DNA of 64,000 nt from Wansuia hejianensis (GTDB taxonomy: Bacteria; Bacillota; Clostridia; Lachnospirales; Lachnospiraceae): the NCBI RefSeq assembly GCF_014337215.1, contig NZ_CP060635.1, forward strand, positions 261,501 through 325,500, written 5' to 3'. Shown in pieces: positions 1 through 8,259 of the stretch. The position numbers and the translations under genes are program-made. The notes beneath the pieces were generated by a model that did not search any database, had not been told where the DNA came from, and was given only the letters and a program-made list of their open reading frames with translations. Within the stretch, counting starts at the first letter, position 1; the number at the start of each line of letters is the position of its first letter.

Positions 1-1050
1 ATTTCCGTACAGAAGCCAAATATTCCGGGTATTGTGAATCATACCGGCCAATGAAGCGGCGATCAGATAGAGGCTTATATAGAGTTTAAAGAGGGAAATC
101 AGCCATCCATACACCAGAATCATCTGCGGAATAACAGGAAATAAAATGTAGGGAAACAGGACGGAACTCAAGATCATCGTGCCTGAGATGCCCACGGCAA
201 GTTTATGGAACAATTGCAGTTTCCTCATCCGGGTGAGTTGGCCCGTCAATAGTGTGATGCACAAAACCATCGCGTAATATGAGCTGTCTTCTGCAATATA
301 GGAAAGCTCACCGCTCCCAAGCCTCAGCCAGTGAACAAAAGGATAGCTGATGTGAATGGAAAAAAACAGACACAGGAGTCCGTAATGAATGTGCAGCAGG
401 TTCCGGCCTCTTCGCCTCCACAGAGAGATAGAGGCAATAGAAATTCCAAGAGAAAAAAAGCAAAACAGTCCGTACAACAGCAGCTGCACTGCGATGAGCC
501 GCTGGATTTCAGAGAGTGGGCCCAGAAGCGGAGGATAGATCATGCCGCTGTAATAATGCGATTGATTGGCAGTGAGAATTGTGATCTCTGCGGTACCGCT
601 GGGCAAAAATATGAGAGAGTTCCCAGTCTGCATGCTATAAGGAGAAAAATCTCCGTATTCAGCAACACATTGATCATTCACATATATTTTGGAGGCTGAA
701 AAAATCTCAGGTAAAATCATGGCCCATGGATCGGAAATATTCTTCAACTCAAGTATTTTGTGATAAGTTGCCTGGCCAAATGGCTCGGAATTATCACGTG
801 TGCCGGAAAAGCCGCCGAATTCTCCGATATAAATAAGCTCGGATGATATGGTGAGATCCCCGGCGTGGAAATCTTCCGGCGTATAGAGATGGCCGGCACA
901 GTATTCCCAGTGATCAGAAAGAGAGGTTATTTTGTCTGAATGTGCGGTGTATTTATTGTCATAAGTGTAAGCCGCATAAAATAATAGCAGCAGCAGGGAA
1001 ATCAGGGCTGCGCCTCCCAAGAGGAATTTGATTTTGGATTTTGTTTTCAT
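1..1050 (-). CDS. Membrane sensor protein, probably a 7TM-type sensor histidine kinase (C-terminus outside the window)
   Basis: The reverse strand is open from an ATG at 1050 to the window edge, about 350 residues. It starts with a charged segment and a hydrophobic helix (about residues 8-24). An extracytoplasmic jelly-roll-like domain of about 150 residues follows, then at least six closely packed hydrophobic helices. This is the plan of 7TMR-DISM signalling receptors. The kinase domain, if present, lies beyond base 1. The start codon is 3 nt after the stop of the response-regulator gene, so the two genes form one two-component operon. The histidine-kinase call is inferred from that pairing, because no H-box is visible in the window. 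Confidence 0.7.
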   Translation of the reverse strand, partial: MKTKSKIKFLLGGAALISLLLLLFYAAYTYDNKYTAHSDKITSLSDHWEYCAGHLYTPEDFHAGDLTISSELIYIGEFGGFSGTRDNSEPFGQATYHKILELKNISDPWAMILPEIFSASKIYVNDQCVAEYGDFSPYSMQTGNSLIFLPSGTAEITILTANQSHYYSGMIYPPLLGPLSEIQRLIAVQLLLYGLFCFFSLGISIASISLWRRRGRNLLHIHYGLLCLFFSIHISYPFVHWLRLGSGELSYIAEDSSYYAMVLCITLLTGQLTRMRKLQLFHKLAVGISGTMILSSVLFPYILFPVIPQMILVYGWLISLFKLYISLYLIAASLAGMIHNTRNIWLLYGN

Positions 1051-1053
1051 AAA

Positions 1054-1716
1054 TTACCCCACATAGACATATCCTTTTCCCCATTGGGTTTTTATGTATT
1101 CATGGCCGGGAGAAAGCGCCATCATTTTTTTCCGGATTCGCATGATCATCACCTGAATGCTGTGTGTGTTATAGAAATGTTCTCCCCATAAGGCGTAATA
1201 AATTTCCTCCTGGCGGAAAGGCTGACCCTCGTGAGCTTTTAGGAAGTTTAAAATCTCATATTCATTGGCAGTGAGTCGCAGAGAACAGTGATTGAGATAA
1301 GCCTGTTTTTCGACAGAGTTCAGTACGAGGGCTTCATCTGGAGAGTCTTGGACTGTTCCGGTGTTTCGGATACGCGTGCGAATTCTGAGTTCGAGAACCG
1401 GCAGGGAATAAGGCTTGGTCACATAATCGTCCGCACCGCAGTGAAAGGCCTCGATCAAATATTCTTCTTCTGCCATATTTGATAAAAATATCACGGGTAT
1501 AGAGCGGTTCTGCCGCAGTTCCCGGCAGAAATCCAGGCCGTTAGTGCCAGCCATGCAAATATCAAGAAGGATGCATTGGTAATCCTGTTTATTCAATAAT
1601 TCAAGCGCTGTCTCAGTGTCGGCGGCTACATCGGCTATATAGCCGCGCTGCTGAAAAAACTTTTGATTTATATTTAAAATTTCCACATCGTCGTCAATGA
1701 AAAGTAAACGGTCCAT
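1054..1716 (-). CDS. OmpR/PhoB-family two-component response regulator
   Basis: A 220-residue DNA-binding response regulator. The receiver domain occupies about residues 1-120, with the acidic pocket at D8-D10, phospho-acceptor D52, switch residue S79 and K101 of the KP motif. The winged-helix output domain (about 125-220) has the usual ending with a conserved Gly-Tyr-Val-Tyr. The start at 1716 is chosen because GGAGG lies 6 nt upstream; an in-frame ATG at 1758 has no such site. It is probably phosphorylated by the sensor encoded immediately downstream. The target is unknown; the neighbouring secreted-protein gene at 2004 is a candidate because the two are divergent. Confidence 0.9.
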   Translation of the reverse strand: MDRLLFIDDDVEILNINQKFFQQRGYIADVAADTETALELLNKQDYQCILLDICMAGTNGLDFCRELRQNRSIPVIFLSNMAEEEYLIEAFHCGADDYVTKPYSLPVLELRIRTRIRNTGTVQDSPDEALVLNSVEKQAYLNHCSLRLTANEYEILNFLKAHEGQPFRQEEIYYALWGEHFYNTHSIQVMIMRIRKKMMALSPGHEYIKTQWGKGYVYVG

Positions 1717-1869
1717 GATTCCTCCACTAGTGAATCGGCGGCCTAAGACTATAGCCATGAGATTTACATGTATTGTATCATTATTTGTGGCTTATTTTCA
1801 ATTTTTTCTGGGTTTTATTTATTAAAGTTGTTATTTGTTGTGGAATTTTGTTTTATTTGATGGTGCGAA

Positions 1870-1899
1870 TTGACCTTCTTTGCTAAATTGATATATAAT
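1870..1899 (+). promoter_or_regulatory. Candidate sigma-A promoter for the secreted protein gene
   Basis: TTGACC at 1870-1875 and TATAAT at 1894-1899 with an 18-nt spacer, about 100 nt before the ATG at 2004. The rest of the 288-nt divergent gap is AT-rich with no obvious repeat. Confidence 0.5.
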
Positions 1900-2003
1900 G
1901 TAAACAGTGAATGCAAGAACGTACCGCGATGTATGCCCTCTGCGGGGCAGTGGAACAGCTTATCCTGTTCTGCAGTAAATTTGATCTACAGGAAAGGCTG
2001 GAA

Positions 2004-3809
2004 ATGAAAAAGTTTTTTGTTGCTATTGTTGTACTCATGAGTTTTATGCTGTTTCCCGGAACGGTCTGTGAAGCATTTGAAGAAGAACCGAAGGGAGACT
2101 CTTTTAGCAGCTGGTATGAAGAAAATAAGAATAATGATGGAGCCATATTTGAACTGAAGGATATGGAAGTGTGCAGGGACGAGCCAGTTGTATTGGATGG
2201 AACAGGCAAGATTACCATTGATTGCGGTGAGTATGGTTTTGTGGTAGGGTGTACAATGACCATAGACAACCCCAATTTAACAATTAAAGGACATGGTGAT
2301 TTTGTATTTCTGGCCAATTCCCATTCATCACAGTTAATGCTTCGGAGAGGTGAAGTGAATTATGAGGGAGGCGGTAAAGGGATTATCGCTACGGGAGGCA
2401 GTATTACAAGCGGTTGTGACGGGGCGGATAGTTTTTTCATTCATGCGTCGGGGGAGAATCCTACCGCGGTATTTTTAGGCACTATGGATGCCTGCAGCTT
2501 TCAGGGAGTGCGGATACTGGCAGAAGGAGATGGCAGGGCAAATGGTATCTATGGTACCCGGGGGAATAAAACAGAGGACAGAGATTGTAGTATAGAAGTC
2601 TCGGGGACGGAAGTAGCTTATGGAATCGATGTGAATGGGGAGCTTGTGATAGAAAACACTTCGGTTACGGCTGTCTGTTCCAGCGGAAAGGGACATGCCT
2701 TCAGCGTGTCGGGAAGTGCGGTAATATGGAAAAATTGCAGCTTTGTTCCGGAATACCGCACAGGTGAAGAATACGTCATAATAGATTATGATCCCCCGGC
2801 GCCCATAGTCAGGACGGGAGAAGAGGGGGAAGACGCTGAACTTCCCTGCGGATTAATGTCGTATGTTGAGAACAGGAGAACCGGGGAAATTACGAAGATT
2901 GAGATTCCTGTTCTGTGGCAGAGAGAGAAACAGGTAGAAGGAGACAACATCTGTGTGGTGGTTAAAGGCCAATTTAACACAGATGGGTTTCAGGAAGTAT
3001 ACGATACAAAAGAAGATCTGGTTCCAAAAGTTACTGTATTTACGGCTCCGGACAAAAAGCTGTTTCTGATATCATATGAGGTTCTGAATCGTGAAGCTGG
3101 AAAAACGAATCTTTTGCTTCTGGTTCCTTACCCCTGGGAGGCATCGGCAGCTTACCTGGAATATGGAGAGGACGGAGAAGATTTTACCAGATATAATGTG
3201 GCAGGGAATACGAATCTGATATCGCCTCAGGAGAGCTTCATACCAGACTGGATATATGGCTTTAAAGTTGAGCTTCCGACAGACGCTGATACCATATACT
3301 TAAAGATGGTGGCGGAAGGGGGAAGCTTTGACGGTGAGAGCAAAGTTTGGAAGATCTGCCGGGATTCAGACCAGACCATTCCAGAAGGTATGGGGGGAGA
3401 CATGGATGGAGACCGTGGCGGGCAGATAATTGCGCCCGGAGCAGTGGAGGATGAGCAGGGAATGGATACCACATCTGCGGTGCAGGAGAACCAGGAAGCG
3501 GAGGGAACCGGTGCGGTCGAGGATAAAACCCGGGAGGAATGGCTGAAAAGAAAGCAGGAGAATGAACAGAAAGAGAATCATCAGCCTGCTGCCGGGATTC
3601 AGTCAGACAGAGAGCAGCAGGAGGAAGCGCTGCCCGAAAACCGCAAGGATTTCGGAGAACACGGGGGGCTTTATGCAGAGGAAAATCCGGCAGGTGAACC
3701 GGCTGACAGGAAGTCATATAATCCGGCAGGTCTTCTGGCAGGGGGAATTCTGATACTATTTCTTGTAATATTTTTCATTAAGTATTGCGCAGGAACTAAA
3801 AGACGCTGA
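2004..3809 (+). CDS. Secreted, membrane-anchored protein with a beta-helix-like N-terminal half
   Basis: About 601 residues, function unknown. The start at 2004 is chosen because a typical signal peptide begins there and AGGAAAGG lies just upstream; the frame is open further upstream without such support. The N-terminal half (about residues 50-240) consists of short repeating strands of the type seen in right-handed beta-helix proteins, with phrases on a hidden or decorated surface such as IDNPNLTIKG and LVIENTSV. The middle is beta-rich. Residues from about 470 to 560 form a charged, Glu/Gln-rich, low-complexity stalk. A single transmembrane helix and a basic tail (KRR) end the protein, so it is likely anchored in the membrane facing outward. 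No LPXTG-like motif is seen. It may belong to the regulon of the divergent two-component system. Confidence 0.7.
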   Translation: MKKFFVAIVVLMSFMLFPGTVCEAFEEEPKGDSFSSWYEENKNNDGAIFELKDMEVCRDEPVVLDGTGKITIDCGEYGFVVGCTMTIDNPNLTIKGHGDFVFLANSHSSQLMLRRGEVNYEGGGKGIIATGGSITSGCDGADSFFIHASGENPTAVFLGTMDACSFQGVRILAEGDGRANGIYGTRGNKTEDRDCSIEVSGTEVAYGIDVNGELVIENTSVTAVCSSGKGHAFSVSGSAVIWKNCSFVPEYRTGEEYVIIDYDPPAPIVRTGEEGEDAELPCGLMSYVENRRTGEITKIEIPVLWQREKQVEGDNICVVVKGQFNTDGFQEVYDTKEDLVPKVTVFTAPDKKLFLISYEVLNREAGKTNLLLLVPYPWEASAAYLEYGEDGEDFTRYNVAGNTNLISPQESFIPDWIYGFKVELPTDADTIYLKMVAEGGSFDGESKVWKICRDSDQTIPEGMGGDMDGDRGGQIIAPGAVEDEQGMDTTSAVQENQEAEGTGAVEDKTREEWLKRKQENEQKENHQPAAGIQSDREQQEEALPENRKDFGEHGGLYAEENPAGEPADRKSYNPAGLLAGGILILFLVIFFIKYCAGTKRR

Positions 3810-3829
3810 AAAGGCATCCTTGGGAAACA

Positions 3830-3862
3830 TGAGAAGCCCCGAAATCCGGGGCTTCTCATGTT
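3830..3862. terminator. Bidirectional terminator hairpin
   Basis: GAGAAGCCCCG and CGGGGCTTCTC form a strong stem between the convergent genes. Its downstream arm overlaps the stop codon of the methyltransferase-MarR gene. Confidence 0.75.
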
Positions 3863-5001
3863 GTGGGAAAGGCGTCTAAAAATTCCATATAAAGCTGATT
3901 GAGCTGTGACAGCTTCTGGGACGGGAAACTGCTGAGAACCTTGGCATAGCGGACTTCCAGAGCTTGTTCCTCGCGGCGGTGCTGCTTCTGTCCCTCAGGG
4001 GTCAGCGTCAGGAGCATACTGCGGCGGTCTCTGGGATTGGGCATTTGGCGGATATAGCCTTTCGCTGCCAGCTGTGCCAGTATCCGTGTGACCGTCTGTT
4101 TAGGGATGAAAATATATTCGCTCAGATCGCTGGGCCGCAGGCCCTCCGGCTGATACATGAGCAGGTCCAGAATCAGATACTCGGTATCTTTATTGTTGCC
4201 AAATTGCCTCTGTTCCCGGTAGAACAGCTGATTATGCGCCTTAAATAACTGAAAATCATAATCTGTGTCCTCCAATTCCTCAGGGCAGGCGGGCTTCACA
4301 GTAAAAATAGAAAACAGCGGATGACTGTCAGAGGACTTCGAACTGCCATGGGGGTTTAATCTGCCGCTTATATTTCTGATACATTCACAATGTACAAATC
4401 CCAGATTCCGGAGCGTGGCGATATCCCATTCCGGCCGTTGGACGTAACTGATCGGAAGGAGAGAAGTGTAGGCATGGCATTCAGCAAAAAGGGCTTTCTC
4501 ATCCGGTGTTGCCCCAAGCCCCTTGAAAGCATCTCTTCCATAATCGGCGTCACAGTTAAAGAAGCAGCCGCCTGGTTTCAGCACCCGGAAGATTTCCATA
4601 TAGACTCGCCGGGGGTCCAACACAGTCCATATAGTGTTGCGGCAGATGACCACATCGAAAGAACCACTGGGAAAATCCATCTGGTGGGCGTCCATCTGGA
4701 GAAAGGTCAGAGAATAACCAAATTCAGACGCAGCTGCCCGCGCCCGCTGAAGCATGTGACGGGAGATATCTACAGCTGTTACCTTATGCCCCAGGGAAGC
4801 GCATACGATTGCCATAAAACCGGTGGCTGTACCGACATCCAGAACCTTTAACGGCCGGTCGGAGGAAGGCAGAACAGCTTTCATTTCAGCCTGCCAGAAT
4901 TGAAATTCCCTTCCGTGAAGATGCTTATGCCGCATTTGGCCATAACTGGTCGCCCGAATATCCCAGTAAACAGTGATGCGGTCCTTTAGATTTATGTCCA
5001 T
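3856..5001 (-). CDS. SAM-dependent methyltransferase fused to a MarR-family regulator
   Basis: A 381-residue two-domain protein. Residues 1-230 form a class I SAM methyltransferase: motif I is LDVGTATG at about 54-61, an acidic residue ends strand 2 (VTAVDIS), and a conserved CRNTIW and RVLKPGG follow. Residues from about 238 to 381 form a MarR winged helix, including the basic wing PRDRRS. The methyltransferase half is a clear relative of the gene at 5579 across the divergent intergenic region: both share an RN-x-x-W stretch, a VLKP motif and a later RP-D/E-WD motif, and motif I falls at the same residue number. It may be a regulator whose DNA binding depends on SAM or on the substrate of the neighbouring enzyme. 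AAGGAG-type SD lies before the ATG. Domain calls are firm; the regulatory role is inferred. Confidence 0.88.
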   Translation of the reverse strand: MDINLKDRITVYWDIRATSYGQMRHKHLHGREFQFWQAEMKAVLPSSDRPLKVLDVGTATGFMAIVCASLGHKVTAVDISRHMLQRARAAASEFGYSLTFLQMDAHQMDFPSGSFDVVICRNTIWTVLDPRRVYMEIFRVLKPGGCFFNCDADYGRDAFKGLGATPDEKALFAECHAYTSLLPISYVQRPEWDIATLRNLGFVHCECIRNISGRLNPHGSSKSSDSHPLFSIFTVKPACPEELEDTDYDFQLFKAHNQLFYREQRQFGNNKDTEYLILDLLMYQPEGLRPSDLSEYIFIPKQTVTRILAQLAAKGYIRQMPNPRDRRSMLLTLTPEGQKQHRREEQALEVRYAKVLSSFPSQKLSQLNQLYMEFLDAFPTT

Positions 5002-5130
5002 GAGTAAAACTCCTTTGGTGTCTGAGTAATTTACAATATTAGATTAGCACAGCAACTAAAGAAAAACAATCATGGTTTTGCGGCGGATCTTTGGATAGAT
5101 ATCCGGACTTCGGAACAAAATCATAATTTG

Positions 5131-5159
5131 TTGACAAGTTTTGAGGGTTGTGTTACTAT
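5131..5159 (+). promoter_or_regulatory. Sigma-A promoter of the cobalamin-riboswitch operon
   Basis: TTGACA at 5131-5136 and TACTAT at 5154-5159 with a 17-nt spacer. The expected start, near 5166, lies about 40 nt before the riboswitch. Confidence 0.8.
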
Positions 5160-5205
5160 TAATGTACCGAATGGGACTAAATGACAATTACATAAAGTGA
5201 TAAGC

Positions 5206-5390
5206 GGATAAAATGCCTGCAAGAGATTGCAGTTTCGCAGAAAGCTGTTGGCTTTCTGGCGATAGGGAAACAGGTGTAAATCCTGTGCAATGCCGTTGCT
5301 GTGAGAGTGGAGCGTGTCTCAATAAGCCACCGGGGGACTGGGAAGGCGGGACTACGTGAGGAGGCTCAAGCCAGAATACCGGTTTTATCT
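5206..5390 (+). ncRNA. Cobalamin riboswitch
   Basis: The region carries the hallmarks of a B12 element: a GGGAAACAGGTG-type core near 5265, TGCCGTTGCTGTGAG, the GGGAAGGCGG segment near 5340, and the B12-box variant AAGCCAGAATACC at about 5368-5380. GATAAAA at 5207-5213 pairs with TTTTATC at 5383-5389 to close the element as P1. It lies between a good promoter and the methyltransferase/ABC-importer genes, so the operon should be repressed when cobalamin is plentiful. Confidence 0.9.
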
Positions 5391-5433
5391 GTTATTTTCA
5401 AGCTGCGAGCCACAGCTAAGAAAATTCTTTTTT

Positions 5434-5460
5434 GCAAAAGCCGGAATGCTTTTGTGTTTT
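5434..5460 (+). terminator. Terminator-like hairpin 1 after the riboswitch
   Basis: GCAAAAGC at 5434-5441 pairs with GCTTTTGT at 5448-5455, followed by GTTTTT. It may be part of the expression platform. Confidence 0.45.
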
Positions 5461-5491
5461 TATGAGTATGGAAAAACCTGAACGTTTAAAA

Positions 5492-5521
5492 AGGATATGT
5501 CTGTGGACATGTCCTTTTTTT
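5492..5521 (+). terminator. Intrinsic terminator of the riboswitch expression platform
   Basis: AGGATATGTC and GACATGTCCT form a stem with a TGTG loop, followed by a run of T. It lies between the riboswitch and the first gene, which fits control by premature termination. Confidence 0.8.
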
Positions 5522-5578
5522 GTAAATGATTTTGCGGGTGGTTAATTTGCGAGGGATATTTTATTACAGGAGGAATGT

Positions 5579-6328
5579 ATGAGTTGCCAAAAGGAGATTC
5601 AGGAATATTGGAATGCCAGATCAGGGGATTTTTCGGAAATAAGCAGGGAGGAGCTGGAATCTCCGGAAGCGGGACAGTGGATAGAGTATTTTTCAGGGAT
5701 ATTGCCCCATCCGGAGGAGGGGAAGGCAGTCCGGGTGCTGGATTGCGGCGCGGGAGCCGGATTTTATACGGTTTTGCTTGCAGAGTACGGATGCCGGGTC
5801 ACTGCTGTGGATTACAGCCAGGGCATGGTTGAGCAGATAAAGGAAGCGTTGAAAAAGAGGGAACTGGAGGCGGATGTTTTTCAGATGAATGTTCAGGAGC
5901 TTCATTTTCCGGATAATACCTTTGATGCTGTTGTGAGCAGGAATCTGTTCTGGAACCTGGAGGAACCGGTGAAGGCCTACAGAGAGCTTTATCGGGTATT
6001 AAAACCGGAAGGGGTGCTTATGGTTTCGGACGGGAACTTTTATCTGCACCTATATGACGGGAGGTACGCATCTGCCCGGGAGGAACAGCAGCGTTTCAGG
6101 CCGGCAGGATGCCATGACAGGCACAACGAAGCTAAGGTAGACTATTCAGTCATGGAAAAAATAGCGGAATCACTTCCCCTGAGCAAAAGACAGCGGCCAG
6201 ATTGGGATCTGGAGCAGTTAATAGGGCTTGGTTATGAGGAGATCCATACAGAAATCCATTACTACAACGGCAGAATAGGGCGGCAGCTGCCTGTATCTTT
6301 CAGAATTTCCGCAAAAAAGCAGAAGTAA
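5579..6328 (+). CDS. Class I SAM-dependent methyltransferase, first gene of the cobalamin-regulated operon
   Basis: 249 residues. Motif I is VLDCGAGAG at about 53-61, followed by an acidic residue in VTAVDYS, then FDAVVSRN and RVLKPEG. The C-terminal part, about 170-249, contains RPDWDLEQL and is shared with the methyltransferase half of the divergent fusion protein at 3856-5001. AGGAGG at 5568-5573 fixes the start at 5579. As the first gene after a cobalamin riboswitch and directly upstream of a Nik-type importer, it may modify a metal-binding small molecule or an intermediate of corrinoid metabolism. The substrate is not evident from sequence. Confidence 0.88.
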   Translation: MSCQKEIQEYWNARSGDFSEISREELESPEAGQWIEYFSGILPHPEEGKAVRVLDCGAGAGFYTVLLAEYGCRVTAVDYSQGMVEQIKEALKKRELEADVFQMNVQELHFPDNTFDAVVSRNLFWNLEEPVKAYRELYRVLKPEGVLMVSDGNFYLHLYDGRYASAREEQQRFRPAGCHDRHNEAKVDYSVMEKIAESLPLSKRQRPDWDLEQLIGLGYEEIHTEIHYYNGRIGRQLPVSFRISAKKQK

Positions 6329-6367
6329 TATGTCCATACACCGGCATACAGGAGAGGAGGCAGGGAA

Positions 6368-7309
6368 TTGCTGCGGTATATCATGAAGCGTATGGCAGCG
6401 TTAATTATCATATTATTTGGGCTGTCTGTGCTTACTTTTTGTCTGACCAACATTCTGCCGTCAGATCCGGCTCAGCAGATGCTGGAAAGCATGGGTGCGG
6501 GGAGCGATCCGGAGGTAATCGGCAAAATTAAGGAAGAATACGGGTTGGATCAGCCTCTGGCGGTTCAGTATAAGAACTGGCTGGGAGGCGTGCTGCATGG
6601 AGATTTTGGGGATTCGGTTAAATATGGGCAGCCGGTTTCGGAAATCCTGGCGAGGAAACTTCCGAATACAATAAAGCTGGCCTGTTCCTCTTTTCTGCTT
6701 ATGCTTGTCATTGCGCTGCCGCTGGGCATCCTTTCGGCAGTTTACCATAATAGAATTGCAGATTATATCATCAGGTTTCTGGCTTTTATCGGAGAGGCCA
6801 TGCCCAGCTTTTGGATTGCCCTGCTGTTGATCTATTTGTTTGCTGTGAAGCTGCATGTCCTACCGGTGGGAGGATCAGAAAGCATGAAGCATTTGATCAT
6901 GCCTGCTGTCACGCTGGCGCTGGGCATGGCGGCCTCTTATATCCGGCGGATACGTGCGGCTATGCTGGAAGAAATGAGTGAGCCTTATATCATGGGGGAG
7001 CTGTCCCGGGGCGTGTCCAGGAAGCGAATTGTTCTCCGCCATGTCCTGCCGAACTCGCTTTTGACCATCGTTACGCTTCTGGGAATGTCTTTTGGAGGAC
7101 TGCTGGGAGGAACGATGATCGTAGAGACTATATTCAGCTGGAATGGCATAGGCAGCGCTGCAGTCAGTGCGATTACCAACAGAGATTATCAGTTGATTCA
7201 GGGGTATGTCATGTGGATGGGCGTGATTTACGTATGCGTCAACCTGGCGGTGGATATATTTTACCGTTATCTGGACCCGAGGATACGGCTGGGAGGTATG
7301 GAAAAGTGA
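6368..7309 (+). CDS. ABC transporter permease, DppB/NikB type
   Basis: 313 residues with the N-terminal signature of this family (LRYIMKRM, then a hydrophobic helix). A periplasmic-type loop with NILPSDPA and a YGLDQP motif follows, then five more helices. The EAA cytoplasmic loop is near residues 205-235. TTG at 6368 is the start: GAGGAGG ends 7 nt before it. Last codons overlap the next gene. It forms the membrane channel with the product of the next gene. Confidence 0.93.
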   Translation: MLRYIMKRMAALIIILFGLSVLTFCLTNILPSDPAQQMLESMGAGSDPEVIGKIKEEYGLDQPLAVQYKNWLGGVLHGDFGDSVKYGQPVSEILARKLPNTIKLACSSFLLMLVIALPLGILSAVYHNRIADYIIRFLAFIGEAMPSFWIALLLIYLFAVKLHVLPVGGSESMKHLIMPAVTLALGMAASYIRRIRAAMLEEMSEPYIMGELSRGVSRKRIVLRHVLPNSLLTIVTLLGMSFGGLLGGTMIVETIFSWNGIGSAAVSAITNRDYQLIQGYVMWMGVIYVCVNLAVDIFYRYLDPRIRLGGMEK

Positions 7310-8136
7310 GAAAAAAGACAAAGCGGAGAAAAAGCCGTTACACCAGTTTTATTATATGCCTTGTGCTGGCAGTCCTTTTTACACTGTTTTCTGTCTGTGC
7401 GGGAAAATTCGCGCCGTATGACCCGCTGGAGACCGACTATGCGAATATGCTGGCGGCGCCCTCTTCAGGCCACCTTTTCGGAACAGATCAGCTGGGAAGA
7501 GATCTGTTTTCCAGAATCTTATATGGAGGACAGACGTCTCTGTTAATCGCCTATCTGGTCACTGCGATTATTTCAGTTCTGGGCATCCTGATCGGAATAG
7601 TCAGCGGCCTGGCGGGAGGCGCGGTGGACAGCGTCATTATGCGGTTGGTAGACGTACTGATGGCATTTCCGGGAAATATATTTGTGCTGGCCATGGTGGC
7701 GGTCATGGGGACGGGGATACAGAATCTGATCATCGCGATGTGCTTCACAGGGTGGACAAAATATACCCGCGCCAGCCGCTCTCTGGTGCTTTCTATTAAG
7801 AATGGGGATTATATCCTGCAGGCGCGGCTGGGAGGCGCTTCGACCTTTAAAATCATGGGTACGTATATTATGCCGAATGTCATTCCGTCCCTGCTGGTGC
7901 TGATAGCTCAGGATATTGGAGGAAAGCTTTTGGCAATTGCCGGGCTTTCCCTTCTGGGGCTGGGATCTAAGCCACCGACGCCGGAGTGGGGGTTTATGCT
8001 CAGTGAAGGCAGGAATTATATGTCAGCCGCGCCCTGGCTTTTGATATTTCCGGGGCTGATTATCCTGATTAATGTGATTATATTCAATCTGTTAGGCGAC
8101 AGCCTGAGGGACATCATGGACCCTCATTATAAGTAG
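7306..8136 (+). CDS. ABC transporter permease, DppC/NikC type
   Basis: 276 residues. The protein has a basic N-terminus, a first helix, the family motif HLFGTDQLGRDLFSR after it, and a C-terminal EAA loop (LGGASTFKIM). GTG at 7306 is chosen as start: it overlaps the upstream stop as GTGA and GGGAGG lies 9 nt before it. A longer open frame reaches further upstream but would overlap the NikB-type gene by about 95 nt. It pairs with the upstream permease. Confidence 0.93.
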   Translation: MRKKTKRRKSRYTSFIICLVLAVLFTLFSVCAGKFAPYDPLETDYANMLAAPSSGHLFGTDQLGRDLFSRILYGGQTSLLIAYLVTAIISVLGILIGIVSGLAGGAVDSVIMRLVDVLMAFPGNIFVLAMVAVMGTGIQNLIIAMCFTGWTKYTRASRSLVLSIKNGDYILQARLGGASTFKIMGTYIMPNVIPSLLVLIAQDIGGKLLAIAGLSLLGLGSKPPTPEWGFMLSEGRNYMSAAPWLLIFPGLIILINVIIFNLLGDSLRDIMDPHYK

Positions 8137-8259
8137 CTGTAAAAATAAAGGTAGCAAATCCTGCGGCGGTCTTTGAGGCAAAACGGATCTGAAATGTGCA
8201 CAGTCTGCCGGCCGGACAGGCGCAGGGGTTAAAATTACATAATAAAAAAGGAGAAAATC

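Noticed and set aside
331..699. Forward open frame over the sensor gene
   Set aside because: It lies antisense to a coherent membrane-protein frame on the other strand that runs to the window edge, has no family match and no ribosome-binding site.
7213..7305. Longer N-terminus for the NikC-type permease
   Set aside because: It would overlap the upstream gene by about 95 nt. The GTGA junction and the GGGAGG site support 7306.
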